64,000 bases of DNA from Byssovorax sp. (GTDB lineage: Bacteria; Myxococcota_A; Polyangia; Polyangiales; Polyangiaceae). The position numbers and the translations under genes are program-made. The notes under the pieces are model-generated. The model searched no databases. It was not told the DNA's origin and worked only from the letters and a program-made list of their open reading frames with translations. The stretch lies in NCBI GenBank assembly GCA_025362495.1, contig JANYGI010000126.1, positions 32,001 through 96,000 on the forward strand. Reading direction: 5' to 3'. Positions 39,301 to 47,308 of the stretch are shown here, in pieces (the stretch's first letter is position 1; each line of letters starts with the position of its first letter).

Positions 39301-40097
39301 TCGCCGCAGACCTTCATCGTGACGCGGTTCGGCCCCGGCTGGAGCGTGACGATCGTCGCGAAGCGGTCGGCGTCGAGATCGCGATATCCGGCGTCTTCGA
39401 GGGCATTTTCGCCGTTCCAGTAGAGCCTGAAGGCGCCTGACGTCCCGATCCACACCGAGACCTTGCGCGGGGTCTTCGTGCCCTCCTTCGCGCGGAGGAA
39501 CGTCGTGGCGTAGGCGCACATGTTCTCGCGCGGCCGCATCAGCTCGCCGAAGTCGAACCAGCCGTAGGCCGAGGCCTCGGGCGGCGTCCGCCAGCGCACC
39601 TGACGCTCCTTGCCGTCGTACGATCGGCCGAGCTCGATCGGCGCCGTGAGCTCCGCTTCGGGCGCGAAATCCCGCGTGAATCCGGCCTTGTTCTCGTTGT
39701 CGAAGGGCCCGAGCGTCAGCCATCGGCCGATGAAGCCGAGCGACTCGATCGTCTTCACGGAGCCGTCGAGATCGCCGCGGCGCCTGCGGGCGTACGCGGT
39801 GAGGAGCTTGGCGTAGGCCTTCACCGGCGCGGGCTGCGCGGCGCTGTCGGCCACGGAGCGCAGCGCCTCCTCGACCTGGGTCGGATCCGCGCGATCCCAC
39901 GTCCGCCAGATCTCCCGCAGCGACGCGTAGATCTCCGCGCCCTTCGCCGTCCGCGCGTTCGCGGTGGCCTTCGCGAGGCCGGGATGAATCGCCCCGACCT
40001 CCGCGCCGGCGTGACCCGGGCCGAGGACCACCGCCCCGACCGTCAGCGTTGCCACCCCGAAACCCCGGACGCCCCGGTTTGATCCGCGCGATCTCAT
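36312..40097 (-). CDS. TPR, DUF3857 and transglutaminase-like exported protein
   Basis: 1261 residues. N-terminal export signal (VATLTVGAVVLGPGHAGA), then a beta region with PA14-like features (GRWLTLGPFDNENKAGF), a Lys/Pro/Ala linker, about eight TPR-like repeats (about 350-650), a DUF3857 domain (DVVELRYRVEDVSPRNEMADYFGE) and a transglutaminase-like core. The papain-type triad is complete: Cys954 (GWGDCKDKA), His997 (FDHAIAY), Asp1010 (YLDGTAEHTG). Such proteins act in the periplasm or at the surface as proteases or cross-linkers; the substrate is unknown. Coupled to the small membrane protein downstream. Confidence 0.88.
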   Translation of the reverse strand: MRSRGSNRGVRGFGVATLTVGAVVLGPGHAGAEVGAIHPGLAKATANARTAKGAEIYASLREIWRTWDRADPTQVEEALRSVADSAAQPAPVKAYAKLLTAYARRRRGDLDGSVKTIESLGFIGRWLTLGPFDNENKAGFTRDFAPEAELTAPIELGRSYDGKERQVRWRTPPEASAYGWFDFGELMRPRENMCAYATTFLRAKEGTKTPRKVSVWIGTSGAFRLYWNGENALEDAGYRDLDADRFATIVTLQPGPNRVTMKVCGDEESPKFALRLGDEKGAPDLGVDVIADPSAILPTPGEAKLSDRPAVKGKDRAPVKSKPAAKATPAPAPLKKAAIEGPMQELERRTSDPRASPSELEAFARYLSTTGGDSKPEHKARDLARRAAEIEPTVKRLLLAGQLAEDRNQQRVWVEKASALAGAGHRDLDVLLAEAQLARESTNWRDAVPIFEKMRAIDPDDVSATLGLVELYIEAGLKRTALTTLEHAVSREPNSVALLRVYAAQLRALGRDTEASEVEGRYASLRFDDSAFLSQQVELSIARRDTAGAERWLARFLRSEPDSSWSRSLAARTYRSLGQGDRALAAYQRALALAPEDVGTLRALSDLYGAQDKREDQLKLLRQILAITPQAKDVREYVEHIEPPKPRADEAYAWAPDRFLPMRTGADKRYPKRTLRNLTVTTVFPNGLASRFRQVVFQPLTDEAAAAGREFAFEYQGDRQTVTLRAAKVYREGGKIDEAVESGEGAANNPAIAMYTSTRTFYVHFPRLNAGDVVELRYRVEDVSPRNEMADYFGEVEYLGSDEPVASTEYVLITPKARTFNINASSVPGLKRETTDDGDRHIDRFLADNLAPIAAEPVMPAWAEILPHVHVSTFKTWDQVGAWYWGLARDQFDVDDEVRRRVKEITKGLTDDPAKIRAIYKYATETRYVALEFGLEGIRPRRCAQTLARGWGDCKDKATLIVTMLREAGIPSTIVLVRTGMRGKIEGDPASLAPFDHAIAYVPSLDLYLDGTAEHTGSTELPVMDRDAVGLQINEGKARLVRLPQAPPEASTTKRKIDVTVAADGTALFALDMNVTGAFAPDWRQRYLAEGTRRERAGRDLGRDLGSVELTAGKPGVEVNDLEDQEQPVKLHARGKALSFARREGDTISVPAGPTHDLVADYASLSTRALDIDLRALSLREDEWTIHVPAGMKVLRAPVASQLDSPFGRFSIAFEESAGKVVVKTSLAFKKARITPAEYPAFRTFCEAADRAFGQRMTVGK

Positions 40098-40215
40098 CGG
40101 CCGGGGATATCCCGTGGCAGCCCCCGACGGTCAAGCTACCGCGCGAGCGCCGAGGCTCCGACCTGCGCTAAGATGCGCTCCCGAAGGTGGCCCTGCGCCG
40201 CCCCCGGACAACCCC

Positions 40216-40800
40216 ATGGGTATATTTTTCGTCTTCATGCTCCCCCTCGTGGCGGGCTTCGGGCTGATCTTCCTCATCGCCCGCTTCTCGCCCAACGTGC
40301 CGCGCACCGAGAGCCTCAAGGCCGGGCAGCGGCTCGACGATCGCCCGGAGATCACGGCCGACGAGTTCATCGACACCATCAAGGAGCTGCTCGAAGCCCT
40401 GGGGTTAGAGACGGTGTTCTCTTCGGCGGGCACCGGCGGGGTCTTCGACGTGACGGCCCGCGATCCGAAGCCTCTTTCGGGGGGTCGCATCCTCCTCCAC
40501 GCCACGCCGGTCCTCAGCGGACAGGTCGACGCTGTGGATGTGCTCTCGTTCGCCGAGGGCGTCCGCGGTGACATGGGCGCTTTGAAGGGGATTTACATCG
40601 CCCTCTCCGGCTTCACGGAGGAGGCCCACGCGGGCATTCGATCGAGCCCGGCGCCGGTCGATCTCATCGACGGCGGGCGCCTCCTCGAGCTGGTTCGCGA
40701 GCACATCCCAGGCCGCGCCGAGCTCCTCGAAGGGTACCGGGGCTTCGATCTCGTCTCCCGCCGCCACGCTCGCGCTGGCCGTGAGCTGGCTCAATCCTGA
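40216..40800 (+). CDS. Membrane-anchored Mrr-like endonuclease-fold protein, catalytic site degenerate
   Basis: 194 residues from the ATG at 40216. One N-terminal membrane segment (IFFVFMLPLVAGFGLIFLIA), then a PD-(D/E)xK fold like Mrr: GGVFDVTARDPKPLSGGRILLHATP, then VDAVDVLSFAEGVRGDMGALKGIYIALSGFTEEA, where Mrr has the strand with the conserved Gln/Glu-x-Lys. Here LLHATP replaces that motif, so cleavage is unlikely. A binding or regulatory role is more likely. It is upstream of mglBA on the same strand, with about 270 bases between. Confidence 0.75.
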   Translation: MGIFFVFMLPLVAGFGLIFLIARFSPNVPRTESLKAGQRLDDRPEITADEFIDTIKELLEALGLETVFSSAGTGGVFDVTARDPKPLSGGRILLHATPVLSGQVDAVDVLSFAEGVRGDMGALKGIYIALSGFTEEAHAGIRSSPAPVDLIDGGRLLELVREHIPGRAELLEGYRGFDLVSRRHARAGRELAQS

Positions 40801-41068
40801 GCGGTCGCCGCGCCTTCCATCCCCGGGCCGACCGAAGTCCTCGCTTCACCCCGGGCTCCGGTTCGGATAGAACCGTTTGCGGGTGCCCCGGGGCCTCACG
40901 ATTTGGTGAGCAACTCGTCGCCTGACTTTCTCGAAGCGAAACGAACAGCGAGCGCAAGGGTCCCAGCACTTCGCTGGAGCCAGATCCACATCGGGATCGG
41001 GCCGTACGCGGCCTGAAATCCAAGGAACGGCTGGCTCACCTCTCGGGGGACGCGCTGGCGGAGGAACG

Positions 41069-41551
41069 ATGGTCAACCCGCAGATGGTGATGTACGAGGA
41101 GGAGTTCAATCAGATCCAGAACGTCGTGGATCGCCTCGTCAAGGACGCCAACGCCAAGGTCGTCTTCATCGTCGACAAGAACGGCCAGCTCATCGCCGCG
41201 AGCGGCGACGTCGACAACCTCGACACGACGTCGCTCGCGTCGCTCACGGCCGGCAACATCGCCGCGACGGGCGGCATGGCGAAGCTCCTCAAGGAGAACG
41301 AGTTCGCCACGCAGTTTCACGAGGGCGAGAAGGCGAACATCCACATTCAGCTCGTCGGCAACCGGGTGATCCTGGTCGTCATCTTCGACTCGAAGTCGAG
41401 CCTCGGCCTCGTGCGCCTCCGCGTGCGCAAGGCCAGCGAAGAGCTGAACCACATCTTCGAAGCGCTGCTGAAGAAGGTGCAGGAGCCGGGCGCCGACTCG
41501 CCGTTCGCCGAGATCACCGACGAAGACATCGACAACCTCTTCAACGATTAG
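41069..41551 (+). CDS. mglB: Roadblock/LC7 protein MglB, GTPase-activating partner of MglA
   Basis: 160 residues with a GGAGG ribosome site. Single Roadblock/LC7 domain: DANAKVVFIVDKNGQLIAASG, LTAGNIAATGGMAKLLKE, RVILVVIFDSKSSLGLVRLRV. In Myxococcus MglB dimers stimulate GTP hydrolysis by MglA and mark the lagging pole, setting cell polarity during gliding. Ten bases separate it from mglA. The C-terminal ITDEDIDNLF acidic tail is typical of the family. Confidence 0.95.
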   Translation: MVNPQMVMYEEEFNQIQNVVDRLVKDANAKVVFIVDKNGQLIAASGDVDNLDTTSLASLTAGNIAATGGMAKLLKENEFATQFHEGEKANIHIQLVGNRVILVVIFDSKSSLGLVRLRVRKASEELNHIFEALLKKVQEPGADSPFAEITDEDIDNLFND

Positions 41552-41560
41552 GAGCGCGCG

Positions 41561-42151
41561 ATGAGCTTCATCAATTACATGGCGCGCGAGATCAACTGCA
41601 AGATCGTCTACTACGGGCCCGGCCTCTGCGGGAAAACGACGAATCTTCAGTACATCTACGAGCGCACCAACCCGGACGCGAAGGGGAAGATGATCTCCCT
41701 CGCGACCGAGACGGACCGCACGCTCTTCTTCGATTTCCTCCCGCTCGCGCTCGGTGAGATCCGCGGCTTCAAGACGCGCTTTCACCTCTACACGGTGCCG
41801 GGTCAGGTCTTCTACGACGCCAGCCGCAAGCTGATCTTGAAGGGCGTCGACGGCGTGGTCTTCGTCGCCGACTCGCAGGTGGGCCGCATCGAGGCCAACC
41901 AGGAGTCGGTCGAGAACCTTCGCACCAACCTCGCCGAGCAGGGCTACTCGCTCGACAAGGTCCCGTACGTCGTCCAGTACAACAAGCGCGATCTGCCGGA
42001 GATCGCCACGGTCGAAGAGCTGCGCGAGCTGCTCAACCCGACCAACGTCCCCGACTTCGAGGGCGTCGCGCGCACCGGCGTCGGCGTGTTCGACACGCTG
42101 AAGGCCGTCGCCAAGCTGGTGCTCACGGAGCTGAAAAAAGGCGGCCCGTAG
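41561..42151 (+). CDS. mglA: Ras-like GTPase MglA, gliding motility and polarity switch
   Basis: 196 residues. P-loop GPGLCGKTT (19-27), PM3-like TVPGQ (77-81) where Ras has DTAGQ, and NKRD (140-143) for guanine recognition. The [18 protein letters not shown] segment is diagnostic for MglA. It binds the leading pole and motility machinery when GTP-bound; MglB, encoded just upstream, inactivates it. The sequence is nearly canonical, indicating an organism with MglA-dependent motility. Confidence 0.97.
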   Translation: MSFINYMAREINCKIVYYGPGLCGKTTNLQYIYERTNPDAKGKMISLATETDRTLFFDFLPLALGEIRGFKTRFHLYTVPGQVFYDASRKLILKGVDGVVFVADSQVGRIEANQESVENLRTNLAEQGYSLDKVPYVVQYNKRDLPEIATVEELRELLNPTNVPDFEGVARTGVGVFDTLKAVAKLVLTELKKGGP

Positions 42152-42274
42152 GGCGCCTGGCGCTTTTTGCCGATCTGGGCGCGCTGCCGTCCTTGTCGTC
42201 GTCACCGTACGTTCGTACGGCTCCTCCTCCGCCCAGGCAGCACGCCCAGCTCGACAAAAATCGCTGGCGGCGCG

Positions 42275-42302
42275 CGAGCTGGCATCGAGAGATGCCAGCT
42301 CG
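42275..42302. other. Perfect 12-bp hairpin with GAGA loop after mglA
   Basis: CGAGCTGGCATC and its exact complement flank a GAGA tetraloop (a GNRA-type loop, very stable in RNA). It lies 124 bases after mglA on the plus strand, where it may end or protect the mglBA transcript; only a weak T-poor tail follows. On the minus strand a TTTTT run lies 18 bases further on. Confidence 0.6.
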
Positions 42303-42307
42303 TCGTC

Positions 42308-42368
42308 GTTTCAAAACGCGAAAAGCCGCTCGAAACAGGGGCCTCTCGGCGCCTCGTTTCAGAGCGGC
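42308..42368 (-). terminator. Terminator of the small basic protein gene
   Basis: Minus-strand stem GCCGCTC-GAAAC pairs across 42325-42336 and 42356-42368 with one bulged base. It is followed by TTTT, CGCG, TTTT. It begins about 50 bases after the stop codon of the small basic gene, supporting that gene as a real transcription unit. Confidence 0.75.
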
Positions 42369-42420
42369 TCAGCGTGGCGTAGCGGCATGCGGAGCACATG
42401 CCCCCAGCACGCGGCTCGGC

Positions 42421-42540
42421 TCAGGAGCGGACGTAGATCCGGTTACGGCGCGAGCGGTTCTTCGCCTTGTGCTTGGCGCGAAGGCGCTTCGTCTTCGTGC
42501 GGTTCGTCTTTCGGGGGCTCTTCGACAGCATCAGGAACAT
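42421..42540 (-). CDS. 39-residue strongly basic protein
   Basis: Reads MFLMLSKSPRKTNRTKTKRL in the first 20 residues, then RAKHKAKNRSRRNRIYVRS. Sixteen of 39 residues are Lys or Arg. A GGAG site lies nine bases before the ATG; an internal ATG at 42531 would give 36 residues. A clear terminator follows. The composition resembles very small ribosomal proteins or nucleic-acid-binding peptides, but I do not recognise the family. It is transcribed away from the kinase gene and falls below usual gene-calling length limits. Confidence 0.7.
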   Translation of the reverse strand: MFLMLSKSPRKTNRTKTKRLRAKHKAKNRSRRNRIYVRS

Positions 42541-42673
42541 AAACCGGGCTCCGGTGGAAAGGGGCGCGGAGCCTACGAGATCCCTCGGCGAAGATCAACC
42601 AGCGCGGACGCTCACTCGTAGGTGTGCTCGGGGCGCCGCGGATGTAACCTTACGTAATAAGCCGACGCATTCC

Positions 42674-43996
42674 ATGAAAAGCTCCTCCGCCGCCTCGATG
42701 TCCAGCTCCGAGCCTTTCATCATCAGCCGCCCTCCGCCCGAGGGAGGCCGCTTCGCTGCGGGCATGATCATCGCCAGTCGCTACCGGCTCGATCATTACC
42801 TGGCGCGCGGTGGAATGGCCGAGGTGTGGGCCGCGCGGCACGAGGGGCTGCGCTCCGACGTGGCGATCAAGTTCGTCGACGAGAGCCTCGCGAGGGACGC
42901 GCTCACCGCGCCGTACGCGCTCGAGCGCTTCCGCTTCGAGGCGCAGATCTCCGCGAAGATCTCCGCGCGGACGCGCCATGTCGTCGCGGTGCACGACGCC
43001 GGCGAGAACGAGGGCGTGCCGTACCTCGTGATGGAGCTCGTCAACGGCCACACCCTCGAGGACGAGGTCGAGCGCCACGGCGCGCTGCCGATGGCGCGCC
43101 TCGCCGAGGTGCTCGATCAGGTGGCCGACGCGCTCTCGGCGGCGCACGAGCTCGGCATCGTCCACCGCGACATCAAGCCCTCAAACGTGATGCTCGTCGA
43201 CGAGCCGAGCGGCGAGCTCGTCGTCAAGGTGGCCGACTTCGGCGTCGCCAAATCGCTGCGATCGGACCTCGCGCTCGATCGGCCGCGCGAGACGGCGGTG
43301 GGCGAGCTCGTCGGCTCGCCGGCGTTCATGAGCCCCGAGCAGATCATCGGCGACATGGCTGTCGACGCGCGCAGCGATCTCTGGTCGCTCGGCGTCGTCA
43401 CGTACGAGGCGGTGACGGGCGCGTCGTGCTTCGAAGGCGCGAACGTGCCGCAGCTGATGATGTCGATCGGCAGGGGGATTTACCGGCCGGCCTCGCAGGT
43501 GAAGGCCGATCTCCCGCGCGGCATCGACGCCTTCTTCGCGCGCGCGCTCGCGGCTCGCGCCGACGAGCGCTTCGCTTCGGCGCGGGAGTTCGCGTCGGCG
43601 TTCCGCGCGCTGATCGAGCCGGCCCCGCGGAGGCCGCGCGGTCTCCTGATTGGCGTGATCGCGACCCTCGTGGTCGTGGCGTGCGTGGGGCTGTTCGCGC
43701 TGCGTCGATCGCCGCCCGCGAAGGCGCCGGCGCCGGCTCCGTCGGGCGCGCTGATCATCGCGCCGCCGAACGACACGCCGCCCGTGATCGAGCCGCCGCC
43801 GAGCGCCGCGCCCACGTCGAATGTCGCGCCCACCGCGCGCGTGACGACCACGTCGCGCGTGAAGCCCACCGCGAGCGCGGCGCCCCCTTTGCCGGTGGTG
43901 ACTCCGGCCATCACGACCGCGATCGCGTCGACCCCGCCGCCGAAGGTGGATCCGCCGCGACCCAAGAAGAGGATCGATCCCAGTGAGATCCAGTAG
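42674..43996 (+). CDS. Transmembrane Ser/Thr protein kinase
   Basis: 440 residues from the ATG at 42674, which lacks a clear ribosome site. Kinase domain about 36-315: ARGGMAEVWAA loop, Lys66, HRDIKPSN (Asp166), DFG 188-190, SPEQ 220-223. One membrane segment (about 323-343, GLLIGVIATLVVVACVGLFAL) is followed by a Pro/Thr/Ala-rich outer tail of about 95 residues with no obvious sensor fold. An 8-base palindrome TTACGTAA lies just upstream (42650-42657). The end overlaps the next gene by 14 bases, so kinase, TPR protein and MopE-type lipoprotein are an operon. Confidence 0.9.
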   Translation: MKSSSAASMSSSEPFIISRPPPEGGRFAAGMIIASRYRLDHYLARGGMAEVWAARHEGLRSDVAIKFVDESLARDALTAPYALERFRFEAQISAKISARTRHVVAVHDAGENEGVPYLVMELVNGHTLEDEVERHGALPMARLAEVLDQVADALSAAHELGIVHRDIKPSNVMLVDEPSGELVVKVADFGVAKSLRSDLALDRPRETAVGELVGSPAFMSPEQIIGDMAVDARSDLWSLGVVTYEAVTGASCFEGANVPQLMMSIGRGIYRPASQVKADLPRGIDAFFARALAARADERFASAREFASAFRALIEPAPRRPRGLLIGVIATLVVVACVGLFALRRSPPAKAPAPAPSGALIIAPPNDTPPVIEPPPSAAPTSNVAPTARVTTTSRVKPTASAAPPLPVVTPAITTAIASTPPPKVDPPRPKKRIDPSEIQ

Positions 43997-45008
43997 CCGA
44001 GCCGCGCTCTTGTTTGCAGCCGTCCTGCTCGCCGCCGCGCCCGCGCGCGCTGACAACCAGGACTCCGAGACCTTCTTCGCCCAGGGCCGCCAGCTCCGTC
44101 AGGGCGGCGATTGCGTGGGCGCCGTCGTGGCGTTCCGTCGCGCGCTCGAGATCAAGCCCGAGGGGATCGGCGCGCTCCGCAACGTCGCCGAGTGCGAGGA
44201 GCAGCTCGGCCAGTTCGCGTCGGCGCGCAACGACTGGTGGAACCTCCGCCGCGCCGTGCTCCAGAGCAGCAACCCCAGCTACGACGGCTGGGACAAGGAC
44301 GCCGAGGGCGCGTACACCCGGCTCGCCAGCAAGGTCGCGCGGATCACGGTGCGCATCACCGGCGAGTCGCTCGAGCGCGTGCGCGTGAGCATCGACGGCA
44401 AGCCGCTCGATCCGCGTCTGCTCGGCGTGGAGCTCGAGCGCGATCTCGGCCTGCACACCATCGAGGCCGCGTACGGCGGGGCCGCGTCGGTCGTGGCCAA
44501 GCAGGCGCTCGTCGCGGGCGCGACCGAGACGGTGACGCTGGTGATCCCTTCACCGAAGGCCACGGACACGCCGGTGGCGCCGCTCGGATCGGCGACGACG
44601 CCTCCGCCGGTGACGCCGCCTCCCGTCGCCCCTCCGCCGGACAACACCGGCCTGCGTCGCGCGGGCATCGCGGCGCTCGGCGTCGGCGGCCTCGGCGTCG
44701 TGGGCACCGTCGTCGCGATCGTCGTGCGCGGCTCGGCGCTCTCGTCCGTCGAGATGAGCTGCAAGGCCACCGACTGCAAGGCCTCGCAAGGCGTCGCCGA
44801 CGCGTACTCGCGCGGCCAGACGTTCTCGCTCCTCGCCAACGTCTTCGGCGGCGTGGGCATCGCGGGGATCGGCGCGGGCGTCGCGATGCTGGTCGTCAGC
44901 GGACAACCGAGCGCAGCGGCGGCCGCGCCCGTGAGCGCCGTGAAGGTGGACGGCGGGATCTCCCCGCTGCCCGGGGGCGGCCGTGTCTGGGCCGAGGTGA
45001 GGTTCTGA
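43983..45008 (+). CDS. TPR/PEGA-type envelope protein
   Basis: 341 residues, GTG start inside the kinase gene end. Signal peptide (LLFAAVLLAAAPARA), two TPR-like repeats (ETFFAQGRQLRQGGDCVGAV, GALRNVAECEEQLGQFASA), a PEGA-like beta domain (VRVSIDGKPLDPRLLGVEL), a Pro/Thr linker, and two membrane-type Gly-rich helices (about 226-250 and 280-305). A widespread myxobacterial architecture often found beside kinases. Probably a periplasmic partner or target of the upstream kinase. A related N-terminus begins the broken gene at 45706. Confidence 0.8.
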   Translation: MRSSSRAALLFAAVLLAAAPARADNQDSETFFAQGRQLRQGGDCVGAVVAFRRALEIKPEGIGALRNVAECEEQLGQFASARNDWWNLRRAVLQSSNPSYDGWDKDAEGAYTRLASKVARITVRITGESLERVRVSIDGKPLDPRLLGVELERDLGLHTIEAAYGGAASVVAKQALVAGATETVTLVIPSPKATDTPVAPLGSATTPPPVTPPPVAPPPDNTGLRRAGIAALGVGGLGVVGTVVAIVVRGSALSSVEMSCKATDCKASQGVADAYSRGQTFSLLANVFGGVGIAGIGAGVAMLVVSGQPSAAAAAPVSAVKVDGGISPLPGGGRVWAEVRF

Positions 45009-45649
45009 TGATCAAGCGAAGCATCGGAGTGACGGTCGTGGGCGGCGTCGTGGTGATCGCGGCAGGCGTCGCGTCGTGCAGCTTCCCCACATACAACATC
45101 ATCGTGACGGGCGGCGCCGGCGGCGGGGCGACGACCACGAGCGCGAGCGCCGCGGCATCGACGGGGGCGGTCGGCGGCGGAGAGGCCACGTCGAGCGGCT
45201 CGGCCGGCGGAAGCGGCGGCGCGAGCGCGTCCACCAGCTCGGCGGGCGGCGCCTCGAGCACGAGCACGGCCACCGGCACGACGACGAGCACGAGCTCGGG
45301 ACCGTGCAGCACCGACGCAGACGCCGACGGCGCGATCTCCTGGCAGTGCGGTGGGACCGACTGCGCCGATCAAGATTCGCGCGCGCACCCGGGCGCGGAC
45401 TTCACCATCGGCGCGGCGATCAACGGGCTGCGATCGCCGGGCACGCTGCCCTACGACTTCAACTGCGATCTCGCGGAGACGAAGAAGATCCCCACGCTCG
45501 CGTGCAACGGGAGCTGCCTCATCCCGTCGGGGATCTCGGGCTACAAGACCGATGTCCTCTGCGGCGCATCGGGCATCGTCGGCCACTGCGAGGGCGCGGT
45601 CTGCGGCTGGGTTTCGGACAGCACCAACAAGATCGAGACCTGCAAGTGA
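45008..45649 (+). CDS. Lipoprotein with MopE-like metal-binding motif
   Basis: 213 residues. ATG overlaps the preceding stop (TGATG). Lipobox region AAGVASCSF, then about 70 residues of Gly/Ser/Thr/Ala repeat linker, then CSTDADADGAISWQCGGTDC and DQDSRAHPGADF, which fits the MopE-type putative metal-binding motif (D-x-D-x-D-G, Cys, DCxD, HPGA). A Cys-rich C-terminus follows. Surface exposure is expected. A close homologue of this C-terminal domain is in the broken locus just downstream. Confidence 0.82.
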   Translation: MIKRSIGVTVVGGVVVIAAGVASCSFPTYNIIVTGGAGGGATTTSASAAASTGAVGGGEATSSGSAGGSGGASASTSSAGGASSTSTATGTTTSTSSGPCSTDADADGAISWQCGGTDCADQDSRAHPGADFTIGAAINGLRSPGTLPYDFNCDLAETKKIPTLACNGSCLIPSGISGYKTDVLCGASGIVGHCEGAVCGWVSDSTNKIETCK

Positions 45650-45705
45650 TCACCTTCGGACGCCGTTCCCCGCGCGTCCGCTCGTCACGATAAGCTCGGC
45701 TCTCC

Positions 45706-46616
45706 ATGCGCCGATCGACCTCGTTCCTCGCGACCGCGTCGCTCGTCTCCGCGTCGGCGCTGCGCGCCTCGTCAGCCTTCGCGCAGCCGATCGACGCGCG
45801 CACGATGGCGACGGCGCAGGCGCTGCACGATCAGGGGCTGAAGGCGCTCGACGCGAAGGACTACGCGACAGCGTGCCCGAAGCTCGAAGAGGTGGTCCGA
45901 CTCGTCCCCGACGGGCTCGGCGCGCGGCTCTCGCTCGCCGAGTGCTACGAGGGCGCCGATCGCCTCGCCAGCGCCTGGACGGTGTACCTCTTCGTCGAGA
46001 GCGCCGCGGCGCGTACGCACCAGACCTCGGGACCACGCCCGGCAGGCCCGAGGGCAAGGGCGCCGCCGGCGGCGCGGGCGGCGCGTCGTCGAGCCTGAGC
46101 GGCGGCGGCGCGGAGATCATCGCCTCGGCGAACGCGGGCACCGACGTGGCCGCGTCCGTGGGCGCGGGCGGCGCGACCAGCAGCGCGTCGAGCAGCAGCG
46201 CGAGCGCGTCGAGCGGCTCCACGGGCGGCAGCGACGCCACGAGCACGAGCACGGGATCGGGAGCGTGCACCACCGACGCAGACAACGACGGCGCGATCTC
46301 GTGGCAGTGCGCAGGCGGAAACGACTGCGCGGATCAAGACGCGCGCGCGCACCCGGGGGCCACCTTCGCCACGGGCGGTGCGATCCAGGGGCCGAAATCG
46401 CCGGGCACGCTGCCCTACGACTTCAACTGCGATCAGGTCGAGACGACGAAGACGCTCACGCTCGAGTGCACGGGGATGCCCTGCTCGACGCCGTCGTCGG
46501 TACACGGCTTCCAGCAGGCCGTGAGCTGCGGCTCGACCGGTATGCTCGGCCACTGCGGTGGCTTGCCGTGCGAGTGGATCTCGGAGGGCATCACGATCAC
46601 GCAAGCCTGCAAATGA
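45706..46616 (+). pseudogene. Deleted second copy of the TPR plus MopE-lipoprotein pair
   Basis: The ATG at 45706 starts a signal peptide and TPR segment (DQGLKALDAKDYATACPKLEEV, LAECYEGADRLASAW) homologous to the upstream TPR gene. At about 46015 homology stops. In another frame a Gly/Ser/Ala linker and MopE-like domain (CTTDADNDGAISWQCAGG, HPGATF, LPYDFNCDQVETTK) run to 46616, closely matching the C-terminus of the upstream lipoprotein. The PEGA part of one gene and the signal of the next are missing. A deletion between the two members of a duplicated pair, joined out of frame, explains this. Confidence 0.75.
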
Positions 46617-46672
46617 GCCGGCGCCGACGCGATCCCCCCGGCCTCAGTCCTTCGCGCTAGACTCGGCCTCAC

Positions 46673-47230
46673 GTGCGTCGAGCCTCTTCTTCTCTTCCCC
46701 GGGTCCTCGCGGCGGCCCTCCTCGGGCTCGGCCTCGTGTCGTGCGGCGCCAGCCTCCAGGCCGTGTACGAGGGCGACGTGCGCTTCGAGCACTGCATGGC
46801 GCTCGACGCGCAGCCCGAGGTCAAGCCGACGATCCGCCGCGCCTGCTGGGAAGAGTGGCGGAGGTTCTACACCTTCGGCCAGACGCGCGATCGCACCGAG
46901 TACGCGGCTTTGCGCGAGCGTCAGCTCAGCGTCGCCAGCGATTTCGACGAGGGCGACGCGCAGCTCGCGAAGGCCGGCGGGCCGTCCGGCGTCGATCCCA
47001 CGAGCGCCCTCGCGCCGCCGCCGCGGCTGATCGCGGCCGTCGACGCCGACGCGGCCGACGCGCTCGCCGATGCGCCGCCCGACGCCGACGTCGACGCTGC
47101 GGCGCCCGGGGCCGCGTGCAGCGCCGACTGCGAGCAAGCGCGGAGCGTCTGTCGCGGCGACTGCAAGGGCGCCTCCTGCGAGAAGGCCTGCTCCAGCAAG
47201 TACAAGCGCTGCATGAAGCGCTGTTTTTGA
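46673..47230 (+). CDS. Cys-rich lipoprotein
   Basis: 185 residues, GTG start. Lipobox LVSCG. The central region (FEHCMALDAQPEVKPTIRRACWEEWRRFYTFGQTRDR) resembles a conserved myxobacterial secreted motif with two cysteines. An Ala/Asp-rich linker leads to a basic Cys-rich end (CSADCEQARSVCRGDCKGASC, then CSSKYKRCMKRCF). Intact, in contrast to the broken locus upstream. Function unknown. Confidence 0.75.
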   Translation: MRRASSSLPRVLAAALLGLGLVSCGASLQAVYEGDVRFEHCMALDAQPEVKPTIRRACWEEWRRFYTFGQTRDRTEYAALRERQLSVASDFDEGDAQLAKAGGPSGVDPTSALAPPPRLIAAVDADAADALADAPPDADVDAAAPGAACSADCEQARSVCRGDCKGASCEKACSSKYKRCMKRCF

Positions 47231-47288
47231 TTGATTTGCGGCGGGGTTTTGCGGCTGTTGATTGAGCTGCGGCGGCTCTGCTGCGATC

Positions 47289-47308
47289 CGCGGGCACGGA
47301 GGCCCGCG
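47289..47308. repeat. Third copy of the GC hairpin element
   Basis: CGCGGGC ACGGAG GCCCGCG has the same loop and nearly the same stem as the hairpins inside the 12.7-13.0 kb inverted repeats. A second hairpin, GACTCC-ACAC-GGAGTC (47317-47332), follows, echoing the GGAGTCC next to the other copies. It lies between a lipoprotein gene and alr. Confidence 0.7.

Noticed and set aside
40216-40800. Restriction-modification or phage-defence gene
   Set aside because: The Mrr-like fold has lost its catalytic motif, no methyltransferase partner is adjacent, and the flanks are housekeeping or motility genes.
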